NCBI GenBank assembly: GCA_911728435.2
Contig: OU452203.1
Coordinates: forward strand, 17,257,651-17,321,650
Length of the DNA stretch: 64,000 bases
Direction of reading: 5' to 3'
Origin: Apoderus coryli
Lineage: Eukaryota > Arthropoda > Insecta > Coleoptera > Attelabidae
A model generated the notes under the pieces. The model made no database searches. It was not told the DNA's origin and worked only from the letters and a program-made list of their open reading frames with translations. Each line of letters begins with the position of its first letter. Within the stretch, counting starts at the first letter, position 1. The translations under genes and the position numbers were made by a program. Positions 51,501 to 62,979 of this stretch are shown here, one piece after another.

Positions 51501-52022
51501 TAAAACATAGCTATTAAAAAATCACGTATCGTTTTATTTTTTATAATGCATTTTGCTAAGATTTGCACAATAATTAATACCCCCAATCAGAATTTAAAAA
51601 TTTGAATCCTTCAGACCCAAAACAGAAGCTTTCATCGATTTTACAGTATATATGGCTAATGGGACAATGTTGCTAAAATAAAAATGCTTATCCTACAACA
51701 GATCAGCTTGGCTGATGTGATATGATCTCGTCTCACTAACCTCATCTGCATTTTTGAGATTTAATTGTCAAATTTGTAAAAGCAACGAACGTTAAAACGG
51801 GAGAGTGACAACTGCTGATATCACCCGTAATTTTAGAAGTAGGCATATTAATTTTGACGCTAAAAGACCAAAACCGCTATTGGATTATTTAAGTAAATTA
51901 TTATCTTACTTTTTCTGTTTCGACTACATTTCTTTATAGTAAAAATAGACATTATTCTATAACAATATATATTTGGATATACATAATTTCCATTACCTAT
52001 AACTTAAAAGTAATAATTAATA
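48531..52022. other. Gene-poor AT-rich region
   Basis: No confident gene. A plus-strand frame at about 49212-49481 follows an AG acceptor-like site (GGCCAG|GTACC) and ends with a hydrophobic stretch (LFLTVLIMILIMLLLICSG) and a basic tail before a stop. It could be the last exon of a membrane protein, but no partner exon was found and its first codons have no ATG. The frame 50057-50266 is short and unrecognised. Near the right end sits the 3' flank of the SINA-like gene. Confidence 0.3.
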
Positions 52023-52838
52023 TCAAGTATCAAATAAAATCCTAAAATTACATAGAATCTTATTTGTATCGTTAGTAAGACGGCAGTCATCAATTTTAAA
52101 AGCAAACGCAATGTTTCTGTCGTCGATATTCATAAATATGCGTTCACTAGTCAAATTAAAAACTTGTTCGGTCATTTTACCACTAAATACTATATTTACA
52201 AATATTTTCATAGTTTTTCCACAATACTTATTATAATTCATTTGTTGTGTATCAAATAAAATTTGTTTTACATCTAAATCATATTTAACTTTAATTACAA
52301 AGACATTATCACGTTTTTTATATACAAATGCCTCACTAAAATTTACTTCATTAATAATGCTAAAATTTGATTTGTCAAGTAAATAATTTCGTGTGTGATT
52401 TTGTTGAAAATGAATTAAAAATTGCGATATCGCTACTTTTCTGTTATTGAATTTGTTACATTTTAGACACGTTAAATTTTTAAGGCGTTTATTGTACGCG
52501 CAGGTGCTTTCATGCCCTTCAATTTCCGAATATTTCAAGTACACTTTGCAACCTTCATAACGATATATGCAAGGAAATAACGCGTTTTGTCTGATATACG
52601 TTATTAAAACTATCGGTAAATAACAATAATCGAACTCGTTAATGTTTCCTATAATAATAAAAATTGTATTTTCATTATTTATGTGAGTGCTGTTTGACTT
52701 TCTTGGAGTAATACATCGTCCACAAATGTATCGTCCATCAACACGCACGCCTATGGGTTTGACTGTCAAATATTTATGACATTTTTTACAGGATAGTTCT
52801 TCTAAAAGCTTCTCTGGCATTATTAACGTATTGTTCAT
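52023..52838 (-). CDS. SINA/SIAH-like zinc-finger protein (single exon)
   Basis: A single open frame of 271 residues from an ATG at 52838. The N-terminus has two Cys pairs (SCKKCHKYL, residues about 14-22, and ICGRCI, about 38-43) that form only half of a RING. Residues about 92-130 carry a SIAH-type zinc finger ('FPCIYRYEGCKVYL', 'EIEGHESTCAY') followed by a second C-x2-C...H pair ('LTCLKCNKF', 'FLIHFQQNH'). The remainder lacks clear motifs but is where the SINA substrate-binding beta-sandwich lies. Insect genomes hold many such divergent, often intronless SIAH-like genes. With four of the eight RING ligands, ubiquitin-ligase activity is doubtful. It may be a binding adaptor or a retrocopy that kept its frame. 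Confidence 0.75.
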   Translation of the reverse strand: MNNTLIMPEKLLEELSCKKCHKYLTVKPIGVRVDGRYICGRCITPRKSNSTHINNENTIFIIIGNINEFDYCYLPIVLITYIRQNALFPCIYRYEGCKVYLKYSEIEGHESTCAYNKRLKNLTCLKCNKFNNRKVAISQFLIHFQQNHTRNYLLDKSNFSIINEVNFSEAFVYKKRDNVFVIKVKYDLDVKQILFDTQQMNYNKYCGKTMKIFVNIVFSGKMTEQVFNLTSERIFMNIDDRNIAFAFKIDDCRLTNDTNKILCNFRILFDT

Positions 52839-53897
52839 AGCTGGTGATCTGTAAATTTTTTAAAATTTCAATCCAGTTATATTTTAGGAAATATATAATT
52901 TCCATTTTAGTGACGTTAGTTTATAAATAAAAAATATATAAAAAAGAAATCACAAATATCAAAAATACGGGCACAAAACAAGGAAATAATGCGTGCTATT
53001 GTACGTTTAAGACTTTTTACCACACACAGGCACAGACAACGTCACACTCCCCCACCTACTTGCGCACAATAGAGGCGATATCCTACCTAGAGAGTTATGG
53101 TACCATGAATAATGTTCATGAACTAGAATACCACATGTAATACATGTTGCCTACACTTCACATACCATATTTAAGAAAAATACCCAATAATTGGCATCAA
53201 TTATTATTATTTTAACATTTAATTATTCTCATACAAAGTTATTATTGTTACAATATAAAAACGTGGAATAAGTGATTTTCCAATATTTTTAATTTATCCA
53301 TTAAAACTTAAGAGTTAGAACAGTTTCCCATTAATATTAATTATAAATATACAAAGAAAAATCTGCTAACTTACCTATTTATTTAGACTAAACAAACCCT
53401 TACAACTTTTTTAATGTTAGGTACTTTAATAATTTTTATTATTTAAGTTTATTGCACTTCGATAAATATAAACCGCGCTGAGTAAATAATTTATGTGTCA
53501 ATAAAAGAAAATTAGGTATACCAACAACGTTAAAAATTCGCAAGTAGTTACACATATTCTTCTTTTCTTAATAACTACTGAAAGATTTAAATAACAAATA
53601 AAGTAAATTATGTAGAAATTTATTTGTATATTTATCGGAACTTATCGAAATCATAATATATATTATGATATTTCACAGTAAATAATGAAGAGATATCAAA
53701 TATCATTAAAATAATATTTATCAAACAAACAACGAAAACTTAATGTTACTCGGGGATAATAGCTTGTTTATAATATTGCATCTCTCTTGATATCAACTTT
53801 TTGTCACCTGCCATTATTAGCCCTTGGGTTTCAAACGTTTTGACATTACAAGAGTCATTTTCAAATTTTTAGGACACCGCGTTGTCGTTATCCTTCT
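52839..53897. other. Intergenic AT-rich DNA
   Basis: It includes the 5' flank of the SINA-like gene. I see no exon, RNA gene or bounded repeat. Confidence 0.35.
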
Positions 53898-54452
53898 TCG
53901 AATATCAGCAATTACCAGAGATATGCATAGTGGGGAGAATGAGCGTCAATATACGCAAATTTACTAATCACGGGGGCCGCCATCTTCTAGCTTAGGCTTA
54001 CAAGGTTTGGTCAAATTTCACTTTTTTGTCTATTTCTTTCATACAATAAATATGGAATGTGTCGTATGGTTGCGTAGATATTAAATTTGGTGCAATTTAT
54101 AATTTTGGTGCAGCTTATAACAGCACAGCATGCCATAACTACCCCTACACTTAACACTAATTAGCGGATATCATTTTTTCTTTAAACTACGCAATAAACT
54201 AAACACTAACGGCACTAATAAAAAACCGAATATCCCAATTAATTCCACACAATTAAGAAATAGCAGCAAAACTGTTTTAGTGAAAGGCACTCACATGAAA
54301 CAAGAACATAACCACACCAACTTTGTGTTTTGATTTTTTTACGTTTGTGACTAGAAAATGGCGCCACGCATAGTATCGTCGGAAAAGTAGATGCGCATTC
54401 GTCGAAGCTCATTCTCCCTTTTTCATATCTCTGGTCGCATATCAGCAATTAC
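53898..54452. mobile_element. ~520-bp terminal-inverted-repeat element flanked by 18-nt direct repeats
   Basis: The left end from 53916 (CAGAGATATGCATAGTGGGG, then AGAATGAGC) is the approximate reverse complement of the right end 54407-54433 (GCTCATTCTCCCTTTTTCAT, then ATCTCTG). Weaker similarity continues inward past a shared CGCCAT..TCTAG block, giving imperfect inverted repeats of about 75 nt. Outside both ends lie TCGAATATCAGCAATTAC (53898-53915) and TCGCATATCAGCAATTAC (54435-54452), identical but for one base. No transposase frame is present. An 18-nt duplication is longer than usual for cut-and-paste elements, so the superfamily is unclear. Confidence 0.6.
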
Positions 54453-54677
54453 ACAACTTTCAGTGTTATAACATATGTCTGTAAATTGATTAGAACTACT
54501 ACTGTGCATTGGAGCTATTTTTATACCTTATTGTAGAATTAATCGCGCATTCCTTCTACAAAATTACTTGACGATTAAGCGAGAAAGTTATAGTAGCTTA
54601 TAGGTGACTGTTAGCTGTTACTATTTTGATATATTTCCACCAGGTACTCAAATTAAATAACTAGTCAATAAAAATAC

Positions 54678-54683
54678 TTTATT
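54678..54683 (-). terminator. Poly-A signal of BUD13
   Basis: AATAAA on the minus strand starts 27 nt after the BUD13 stop codon, so the 3' UTR is probably very short. Confidence 0.5.
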
Positions 54684-54709
54684 TACCTCATATTATATTA
54701 TCAAATTGC

Positions 54710-56796
54710 TTATAATTCATCTTCCATATCTTCATCATAAATAGATACTCCTAAAATAGGCTTCCTTTTCTCCCTGGCTTCTAGCCATTTGGCTTCATAT
54801 CCATTTGAACGATCTTTTCCATCCCACCTAGAACCAGGATGAATACCAAACCGATTTGGTATTATGGGTTGATCTAGAAAATAGTAAATAAAGACTGTTA
54901 CAAACTTATCGCGTTTCTATCTATTCGTGGGGAGCAAATACATACAAACCGTATGACTTATATCTCATTTCATACGCTCGCATGCATCAAACAACTTGCG
55001 AATGAATAATGTTTTGGGCGTAAATACCTCATATCAAATACCTACTAAATTTCCAAAACTAAGTAATATCATACACTTACCAGGAGTTTCCAGTTTGGAT
55101 TTCACAACAATTCCTTTCTTCTTTCTAACATACGCCAACATTGGATCTTCCTCGTTCTCCTGCTCTCTCAAATACTTCTCCAAATCCTCATCATCAACAT
55201 ATCTAGCCAAAGGTTTGTTCATTTCATGTTGTTCTTCTTCAAATCTCTTCTGTGTATCCCCAACTTGTTTTAAACCTTTACCCCACCTATTGTATTTCTC
55301 TTCAAGTTCTTTTTGCTGTCTCTGTTTACGTTCTTCCTCCACTGGATCAACAGGGTCTTCGTTTATCTTTCTTCTGATAACTGTTTTTGCTCCGACACCT
55401 GAAAATTCAGCTGGCATATTTTTGAATATTTCAGCTTCTTTCTGTTTAAATTTGTTTAATTCTTCTGACAGTTGTGAAGCGTTTTGAAGACCCGCGATTT
55501 TCCCATCCAATGTTTTTTCTCTCTTATGTTGTGTGTCATTATTTTCTGTCCACCTCGATTTTTTGCGAGTAGTTTCCCTACTCCTCGATCTTGACCGGTG
55601 TCGTATTTTACTAGTCCCTGATGACGAATCGCTACTGCAGTCTTTATTATAATGTGGTAAATCTTTCTCATATTTATATCTAGATCTGGAACTATCCCTA
55701 CTAGCAGGCGAAATATCTCTACGACTTCTATGACCTTTACTCGTATCTTTTCTGTTTCTTGGGGGTGAAATATCTCTTCTAGAAGGCGACATATCTCTTC
55801 TTTGTCTTTGAGGTGAATTATCCCCACTTTGAGGATCTTTTCTTTTTCTTGGGGGTGATATATCATCTCTAGGAGGCGACACATCTTTTCTTCGTCTTGG
55901 AGGCGAAATATCACCACTTTGAAGGTCTTTTCTTTTTCTGGGGGGTGAACTATCACGTCTAATAGGTGACATATCTCTTTTTTGTCTTAAAGGCGAAATA
56001 TCCTTTCTTTGAGAGTCTTTTGTTTTTCTTGGGGGTGAAATATCACTTGTCCTACTTTGTTCCCCTCTCGGAGATATATTTTTCCTGATTCTTGGGGGAG
56101 ATATATCTCTGTCTCCGCTTCTTCGACTATTACTGGAGCAATTTCCTCTTTTAGGCGAATGATCTTCAGTTAGACTTTTTTGCCTGTTTCTTGGTGGGGA
56201 ATAATCATTTCTGGTATTACCGTTTCGTTGTGGAGGAGAAGGACATGTTTCTAGGTTACGCCTTTTTTGAGAGGAGAAATTATCTGAATGTTTACTTTTC
56301 GTGTAACTCTTTATAGAAGCCTTTATATTTTGTTCTTTATTTAATGTAATAGCAGACTCTAATTTAACTGATGATTGATTTTCTGAGTCTATAGAGACTT
56401 CACCGATTGGTTTCCATTTTCTGGTGTTCGTTGCTTCATCAATTCTTAAAGATGGTGGTCGGTCATCTATTACTGAAACAATTTGTGGTGCATCTTCAGT
56501 ATCTAAGTCCTCCTGGATTTCTTGGTTCAAAATAACATCAAAATCATCATCGATTATCTTCATACTAAAAATAGAAACATGACCCTCTTACTATACTGCT
56601 TACACAGTATAGAGAGGGAGTTTTATATATCTATAGTTTTTTTATTGTTAATAATTACTGCAATATTATAAAAAACACATTGTAAATTAACTCACCCAGT
56701 CCCAATAGTCTTCTTAGATTTTTTCTTTTTCGATTTTGATTTTTTGCCAATGCCTAAATATTTTTTTAAATATTCTTTCTGATCAATATTAGACAT
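54710..56796 (-). CDS. BUD13: BUD13, RES-complex splicing factor
   Basis: BUD13 belongs to the pre-mRNA retention and splicing (RES) complex with SNIP1/Pml1 and RBMX2/Snu17, acting in the activated spliceosome. Three exons on the minus strand (56796-56696, 56564-55081, 54873-54710) join in frame to 582 residues; the human protein has 619. The N-terminus '[11 protein letters not shown]' plus a Lys-rich run and 'MKIIDDDFD' match the family. A middle stretch (about 150-310) is made of Arg/Ser/Pro repeats of the type '[10 protein letters not shown]', encoded by a 90-bp tandem repeat. The conserved C-terminal half includes 'ETVIR'-like 'AKTVIRRK', 'RWGKGLKQV', '[12 protein letters not shown]' and ends with '[21 protein letters not shown]'. 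Divergent from DRC8. Confidence 0.95.
55761..56050 (-). repeat. 90-bp coding tandem repeat in BUD13
   Basis: On the plus strand, GGGGGTGA recurs at 55761, 55851, 55941 and 56031, exactly 90 bp apart, each within a longer diverged unit that also contains an internal half-unit (AGGCGA..AT..). The period is 30 codons, so units can be gained or lost without breaking the frame. On the minus strand it encodes the SPPR/KRKD repeats of BUD13. Confidence 0.8.
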
Positions 56797-57749
56797 TTTT
56801 CGTATGCAAGAATATTAATTTTACGTTTATGTTTATGTATTTCTAGGTAATAAAATTTGTTCACAAGATCGAACGGGCATTAAACGTTTTCTAATGTAAA
56901 TAACTAGTTTAGTGAAAAAATCTGATATTTTACGATAAAAGGAATGTCACTAATTTGAAGTTTCAACTAACTCTTCTTTTAGACTAGAACTAGACCGATG
57001 TTACTAAACTGAAAAAATCAGTGGTTGGAAACAATATAATACAAATTATATTTGATTTTTAAAGTCACAAACTAGAAGATCGTTAATTATCAAGGTAAAG
57101 AAGTCTAGCCCCACTCCATATTCGAGTACATTTTTGCAAAGACAATGATTTCGGCTTTACATCGACATTAGTCCATGTGTTTCTTATCAAAACTAATTTT
57201 TCTTGCCATACAAATGCGGATGAACTAATCAACTAAGAATAGTTGTAAAACTCCAAATCAGCTCAATTCATCTGAGTTGTAGAAGGATAACGCCTAACCG
57301 TTATCCTTCTACAACAGAGAGATCGTATTCTTGAAAACCGGGAATAAAACTACTACTACAGGTGAGGAAACATTATGCTAATTCAGTACAGCGTGCCTCG
57401 CTTTTTTCGACCGTTCTACTCCCCGGTTTTCAAGAACACGGCCCCTGTTGTGACATTTATAATTCTGAAAAACCCTCTGTTTTCTGTTATCATAGAGGGA
57501 TTTTTGAATATCGTGGAATAGAAATTCCACGATATTCAAATTCAATATAGAATAGAAATTCCAAGATTTTAAAAAATTGAGCCCCAGCTGTAGTTTGAGG
57601 TGCAGAATTGTAGAAGGAAAAAGAGTAGTGATAAAACAAAATGATACGTGGTTATAGAAACATTTTGAATTATGTGTTAAATCGATTAAAAAATATAGTT
57701 ATGCTTTTATTTTAATAATAAAATTCTAGATTTGTGAAAATCGCAAAAA
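56797..57749. promoter_or_regulatory. Shared BUD13/DRC8 upstream region with foldback repeats
   Basis: The two genes diverge across 950 bp. Inside are a perfect 17-bp inverted repeat (57276-57292 with 57299-57315, spacer 6), a looser pair around TTCTTGAAAACCGG (about 57327-57345 with 57419-57437), and a 36-nt palindrome at 57504-57539 (16-bp arms, loop AGAA). They look like foldback-transposon parts rather than regulatory sites. No core promoter motif is evident. Confidence 0.45.
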
Positions 57750-58771
57750 ATGATGCTCGAGGAGGAGGAAGAAGAAATTCCAGGTATGTGTGTATCACAG
57801 TTCTGTCCAATTTAATATATCAGAAACACTTTCAATGTTTGTAACATAAAATTTATTTTCAGTCCCAATTAACAATGATTTAGAACGTAAAATTGCAAAC
57901 TCTTTTGAAGTGTTTGACCATGCTGGTAATAAAACAATAGATGTACGCGAAATATCAACGATAATACGCGGTTTAGGCTGTTGCCCGACCGAGGCGGAGG
58001 TACAGGAGATAGTTATGGCCTTAGAAGATCCACAAGCACCTGGAAGTGTACATTTGTCACAGTTCTTACCCTATGTTGTACAAATTATTACTGAACACAA
58101 GTAATGTTTAACATATAAATCATTTTGTTAAAATATTTTAATGCACTACTACTGGTGTATTACAAATTGCCTGAACCTATTTTGGATGATATCAGAACTC
58201 AAGACTAAAAATGTCAAATAGGAACTGTATTTTTTAGACAGAATTTGTTTGTATTTTAAGATACGAACCAGCTAGTCCTGAAGAACTATTAGAAGCATTC
58301 CGTACTCTAGATAGTGAGGGACATGGATTTCTTACTAAAGAGTTCATTTCCACGGTTATGACCCAGGATGGGGAACCTTTTACGCAAGACGAATTAGACG
58401 AAATGTTAGAAATCGCAATAGATCCACACACACAAACTGTGCCCTACGAGTACTATATCAACCAGTTAATGGTATGTATAGTTGTCGGAATACTCCAGAA
58501 GAAATACATAGTAAAGCAAGCATGTATTACACATAATTTTGTTTACTATAAAATAATTTTCACCAACAGTCAAAGCAAAATGATGAATACCATTGTGTTA
58601 ATATGGTAATAAATATGCAGACTGTTTTACTCCATTTAGCATGAACCTGTAGGAGAAGATAAAAATATTTTCCAATTGGCTGATAGAGTTGAGGCTGATA
58701 AACCACCCCCACCGCCTCCACCACGAAGGCTTTCAGACTTTTTACGCACAGCTGAAAATGTAGAAGAATAG
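57750..58771 (+). CDS. DRC8: Dynein regulatory complex subunit 8 (EFCAB2-like EF-hand protein)
   Basis: DRC8/EFCAB2 is a calmodulin-like subunit of the nexin-dynein regulatory complex of motile cilia and sperm flagella. Four exons (57750-57783, 57863-58100, 58261-58471, 58640-58771) join in frame to 204 residues. EF-hand-like segments are 'FEVFDHAGNKTIDVREISTI' followed by 'IRGLGCCPTE' (about 22-50) and 'FRTLDSEGHGFLTKEFISTV' (about 103-122). The loops lack several calcium ligands, as in the family. 'GLG..PTEAEVQEI' is a family hallmark. The C-terminus has a run of seven prolines. The start could be either of two adjacent Met codons. In insects such genes are usually testis- or chordotonal-neuron-expressed; that is background, not seen here. 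Converges on ECH1. Confidence 0.85.
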
Positions 58772-58934
58772 GTAGTAATATTTACTTATTTGCACACATC
58801 ATGAGTTGATCCTACTTGCTATTACTTATTTTGCATGGGCATGGCTTATAAAAACACTGAATTATGTATATTATTTTTTATTACAAAATGTATATGATAT
58901 AAATATATTTATATATTTTTTAATATTATGTTAA

Positions 58935-60852
58935 TCACAGTTTGGAAAACAATACCTCACTTTTCGTAGCTTGCGCAGTAGCACCATTTACAAAATCATC
59001 GCTTTGCATTGCCATCTGATTAATTAATGCCTGGAAAATGTTTTTAAAAAATAGGATGAAATCTCCAGGTTTCGAACTCATAACAATTTTAGAAATTTGA
59101 TGAAAACATCATAAATATTTTGAAAACTAAAAACTACAAATTATTTCGGATCACACCAAAATTTCTAGTTTTGTGTCGTTCTTGTTACTGTTTAAAATTA
59201 ATTTAGATTGAGTATAATACCTACGCGTTTTCATCCTAAACCGTATAGAGAGAAATACAGAAAATAACTAAAGTGTACATTGTTTATTTTCCCTGCAGAT
59301 TGACGAAAACCAGCAGTAAAATTTTGATATTTTTTTAAAATAAAGATTTCTGAAACATTATATTAGAGTTTGACTTACAATATAATCCAATCCTTCTTGC
59401 ACTGTATGGTCTCTTGAATATACTATTGTACTTTTCGTACCTTGCACAGCCACAGGACTCTTTTTAGCAATAACTTCAGCTAATTTTAGTACTTCATTTA
59501 TCATACTATACCCAAAGAAAACACAATGTTACACATTGCCTATAAGATAGTTTGACTTGACCATAGAAATAACTTACGTTTCCTTCGTGTCATATACTTT
59601 AGACACCAAACCCGAGCTCAGTGCTTCAGCTGAAGGCAGTTTCCTCGCACTATAGCACAATTCCCTAGCTAAACTATCAGAACCAATGACCTTGGGCAAT
59701 CGTTGTAATGTGCCCACATCTGCTGCCATACCGATATCAACCTAAAAGTGTACTTATATTTTTATAATTATATTTTGGTGATTTCTAACTTATACCTCTT
59801 TAACTTGAAACCATGCATCTGCAGTGCAATATCGCATATCAGCTGCAGTAACTAAATCCACACCAGCTCCAACACAAGCCGAATGGACAGCTGCTAATAC
59901 CGGTTTTCTACAAAGTTCTAAGGAAGTGATACCTTTCTGGTATGTTACTATAAATTGGTGTAAGATTTTTGCTTTACGCGCTGTGTCATCTTGTGCAGCT
60001 AGCGTTGGAGCAAAGTTCAATATAGACTGGAAGTCGAGACCTAAGAGTGCAGTCAGAAGAGTTCTTTCAAAGGTATCGAGACTTTTGTTAAAACTGATGT
60101 GTGGATAACTTTAGCTGCCTACTTACCTGCTGTAAAGTGTTTTCCTGAACCAGTAAGAACAACAATTCTACAATTTTCGTCATCATTTATTGTCTCAAAA
60201 CATTTACGGAGTTCTCTAAATAAAAATATATATACCTATATAATATACCTATCGCAACGCAAGTTATCAAATCAAGAATGATTATTAAAGCTATTTGGAT
60301 TACCTATGTACTTAGTAATAATAAATTTAAAACAGAGGAAACAGTATGTAAAAGGAGTAGTAGTAATCATAAATAAAATACGTGTTTGAAAATCACTTAC
60401 AACCACATTGTGTTATTGAAGGCATTCAAATGATCTGGTCGGTTCAATTCTACCTGGTAAACATATTCCTTTGGAATTGTAACTGACAAAGTTTCAAATT
60501 TCGGTATTACACTGCTACTAGACATATTTGCTGCAATTGCTATAAATACCAAAGGTTTAAAAATATATGAATATGTTGTGTTTTAAAATTTCAAGCAAAA
60601 CTATACTGAAGAATTTTTTTTTACAAATCAATAGAAAATTTGAAGGCAAATTAATATAAATACTTTTATTATACACTAGCAGAATGTAAATAAACCTAAT
60701 ATTAACAGAAATGATATATCATTAATATAAATATGGAAAATATACCTAATTACTTCTGTAAAATAGGTACTTTGGAAGGTAATTAGTTACTTACACATAC
60801 CTTTATTAAAATTTAAAAATGATTGTGATAATCTTCGAATTACCAAAGACAT
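58935..60852 (-). CDS. ECH1: ECH1, delta(3,5)-delta(2,4)-dienoyl-CoA isomerase
   Basis: ECH1 isomerises 3,5-dienoyl-CoA to 2,4-dienoyl-CoA in the oxidation of unsaturated fatty acids. Seven exons on the minus strand (60852-60801, 60539-60401, 60215-60127, 60040-59796, 59741-59578, 59505-59379, 59030-58935) join in frame to 303 residues. The crotonase fold shows 'NRPDHLNAFNNTMW', 'IVVLTGSGKHFTAGLDF' (oxyanion region), 'ACVGAGVDLVTAADMRYC' and 'FQVKEVDIGMAADVGTLQRL'. Three acidic residues at the sites known to be catalytic in rat ECH1 are kept (GVDL, VKEV, AADV). The N-terminus (MSLVIRRLSQSFLNF) looks like a mitochondrial presequence and the last three residues are SKL, a peroxisomal PTS1. A minus-strand AATAAA is at 58882-58877. 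Divergent from RCL1. Confidence 0.95.
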
Positions 60853-61583
60853 AATTTAAATTTAAACGAAGTGGGTAGGTCCTACTTAGGTTTAAGTAAA
60901 AATGCACTTTAAACTTTAACCTACAAGATAGATAAGTGCCGTTGACCTTAAGATGCATGCGAATATTATTTAATTATTTTTATATAGGAATAAAAGTAAC
61001 TTACCCTATAAAATTTATCATCATGTTCTGTTAAAGTGTTACCACAAATACAACATATTTTGAATAAAAATGATTCTGAAACTTTGTTATTGCAAATGTA
61101 TGAGCATTGTTTTTACCTCGTATGTACCTCTTATAATAAATAATTCAGACATAATCGTAATTTCACATCTAATATCTTATTGACTAAGGGAAAAGGGTTC
61201 CAAATTAAAAAATAGCTCAGCCGTGTAGTAGGAAAATGGGAAATCGCCTGATGGTTTCCTTTTGTCCACTTCCCAAGATCGAGAGAAGTGAAGAACGACC
61301 TACCTAATTAGTATTGCCTCAATTCTCTGTTCTATTCTCAAGAATTGAGCCCCCAGATATAAAATGAGAAACAGGCTCCACTAAGAAGAAGGAGAAAGTA
61401 AAAAATATTATTCTATGCAAGCTAGGGTATAGGAAGTGGAAATAACCTCAACTAAACTATGTATGCTGTACCTTAACCTCAACTTTCCATGTTAACTATC
61501 AACAGATAAATATTTATAAATGTTAATCTGCTTTTTGTGACACTTTTGGTTTTCTTCAATATCAACGCTTTTAACTATTTAAT
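60853..61583. promoter_or_regulatory. Shared ECH1/RCL1 upstream region
   Basis: The genes diverge across 730 bp, so both promoters should be here. AT-rich; no core element is clear. A stretch near 61320-61400 (with GAATTGAGCCC) weakly resembles the flank at 57575-57620 and may be a shared dispersed repeat. Confidence 0.35.
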
Positions 61584-62856
61584 ATGACAACTGGTGAAAT
61601 AAAAGGTAACACCATTTACTATAAAGGCAGTAATTTTATACGCCAACGATTAGTGTTATCAGTACTAAGTGGCAAATCTGTATCAATATCAGAAATAAGG
61701 TCATTAGATGATGATCCAGGCATACGAGAATACGAAGTTAGTTTAATCAGACTTCTAGATAAACTCACAAATGGCACTGTAATTGAATTGAGTCACACAG
61801 GGACGTCATTATATTTCCAACCAGGGCTACTATATGGCGGGCAAATTGATCATGAATGTTCAACCCAACGAAGCATTGGTTATTTTTTAGAAGCCTTAGT
61901 TATGCTAGGCTTCTTTTGTAAGAATCCTTTAAACGTAACTTTGCGTGGCGTAACGTGTAATAATATTGATCCATCGGTCGACGTTATAAAGGCGTCGGTA
62001 TTACAAACTTTACGGAAATTTACTCTTGACGATGAAGGATTAGAATTAAAAATCACCAAACGAGGTAAGTGAAGAAAAAATAAAGTGAAATTTTTTTGGG
62101 CATCTGTTTTATAAATATTTCATTATACCCTCAGGAATGCTTCCTCTTGGTGGTGGTGAAGTCATCTTCAAATGCCCGATACGTAAGGTCCTAAGACCTA
62201 TCCAAGTCTTAGATGCTGGAATGGTAAAGCGGATAAGGGGTACGGCATATGCATTACGAGTATCACCGGCAATGGCAAATCGTATGGTAGAGAAAGCCAA
62301 AGGAGTTTTATTGAATTTTATACCAGACGTGTATATTAGTACCGATCAACGTAAGGGAAAGCAATCAGGGAATAGTCCTGGGTTCGGGATACATTTGTAT
62401 GCTGAGACAACCAATGGGGTTGTGTATTCTTCAGAACAGGTAAAATTTTAACCATGTTGATATCTTAAAGTTAAAGACTATTCTTCTTAGGTTTCCAATG
62501 TAGTTTCAAACGGTGAAGACCACTCAATTCCTGAAGACGTCGGCATAGCTGCTGCTCAACGCCTGCTTTACGAAATATATTTAGGCGGCGTAGTAGATTC
62601 CACATCCCAGTCATTGGCCATACTCAACATGGCCCTAGGCCCGAAAGACGTCTCAAAATTGGTTGTGGGGCCACTAACGGAGTACTCAATAGGTTTCCTA
62701 CGAAATATACGTGAATTTTTTGGTGTCACATTTAAATTGGACCATTACGAAACTGATAATGATGAGTATAATGATACCGAAGGAACCGGATCGGGGAAAG
62801 TTTTGTTGACGTGTGTAGGTGTTGGTTATAGTAATATTAGTAAACAGACTATTTGA
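61584..62856 (+). CDS. RCL1: RCL1, RNA 3'-terminal phosphate cyclase-like protein
   Basis: RCL1 acts with BMS1 in the nucleolus in early 18S rRNA processing and does not have cyclase activity. Three exons (61584-62064, 62135-62439, 62491-62856) join in frame to 383 residues, close to the human ~373. Family signatures: 'FIRQRLVLSVLSGKSVSISE' (about 13-32), 'GTSLYFQPGLLYGG', 'RSIGYFLEALVMLGFFCK', 'LGGGEVIFKCPIRKVLRP', 'PGFGIHLYAETTNG' and 'MALGPKDVSKLVVGPLTEYS' with 'FLRNIREFFGV' near the end. The active-site histidine of true RTC cyclases is not recognisable, as expected for the Rcl1 branch. Poly-A signal at 62883. Converges on CSN1. Confidence 0.95.
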
Positions 62857-62882
62857 TATTTATAGGAATATATATATTTTTT

Positions 62883-62888
62883 AATAAA
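62883..62888 (+). terminator. Poly-A signal of RCL1
   Basis: AATAAA starts 27 nt after the RCL1 stop codon, between two convergent genes 124 nt apart. Confidence 0.5.
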
Positions 62889-62979
62889 TAATTGGTTGAA
62901 CAGTTTTGTTATATAATTAATTTAAACACAATTCAAGAAAAAATATGGGGTAGCAGACTGAACCTGAATTTTATATAAA

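Noticed and set aside
54996..55487. 163-codon plus-strand frame
   Set aside because: Antisense shadow of BUD13 exon 2; its Ser/Phe richness mirrors the Lys/Glu codons of BUD13.
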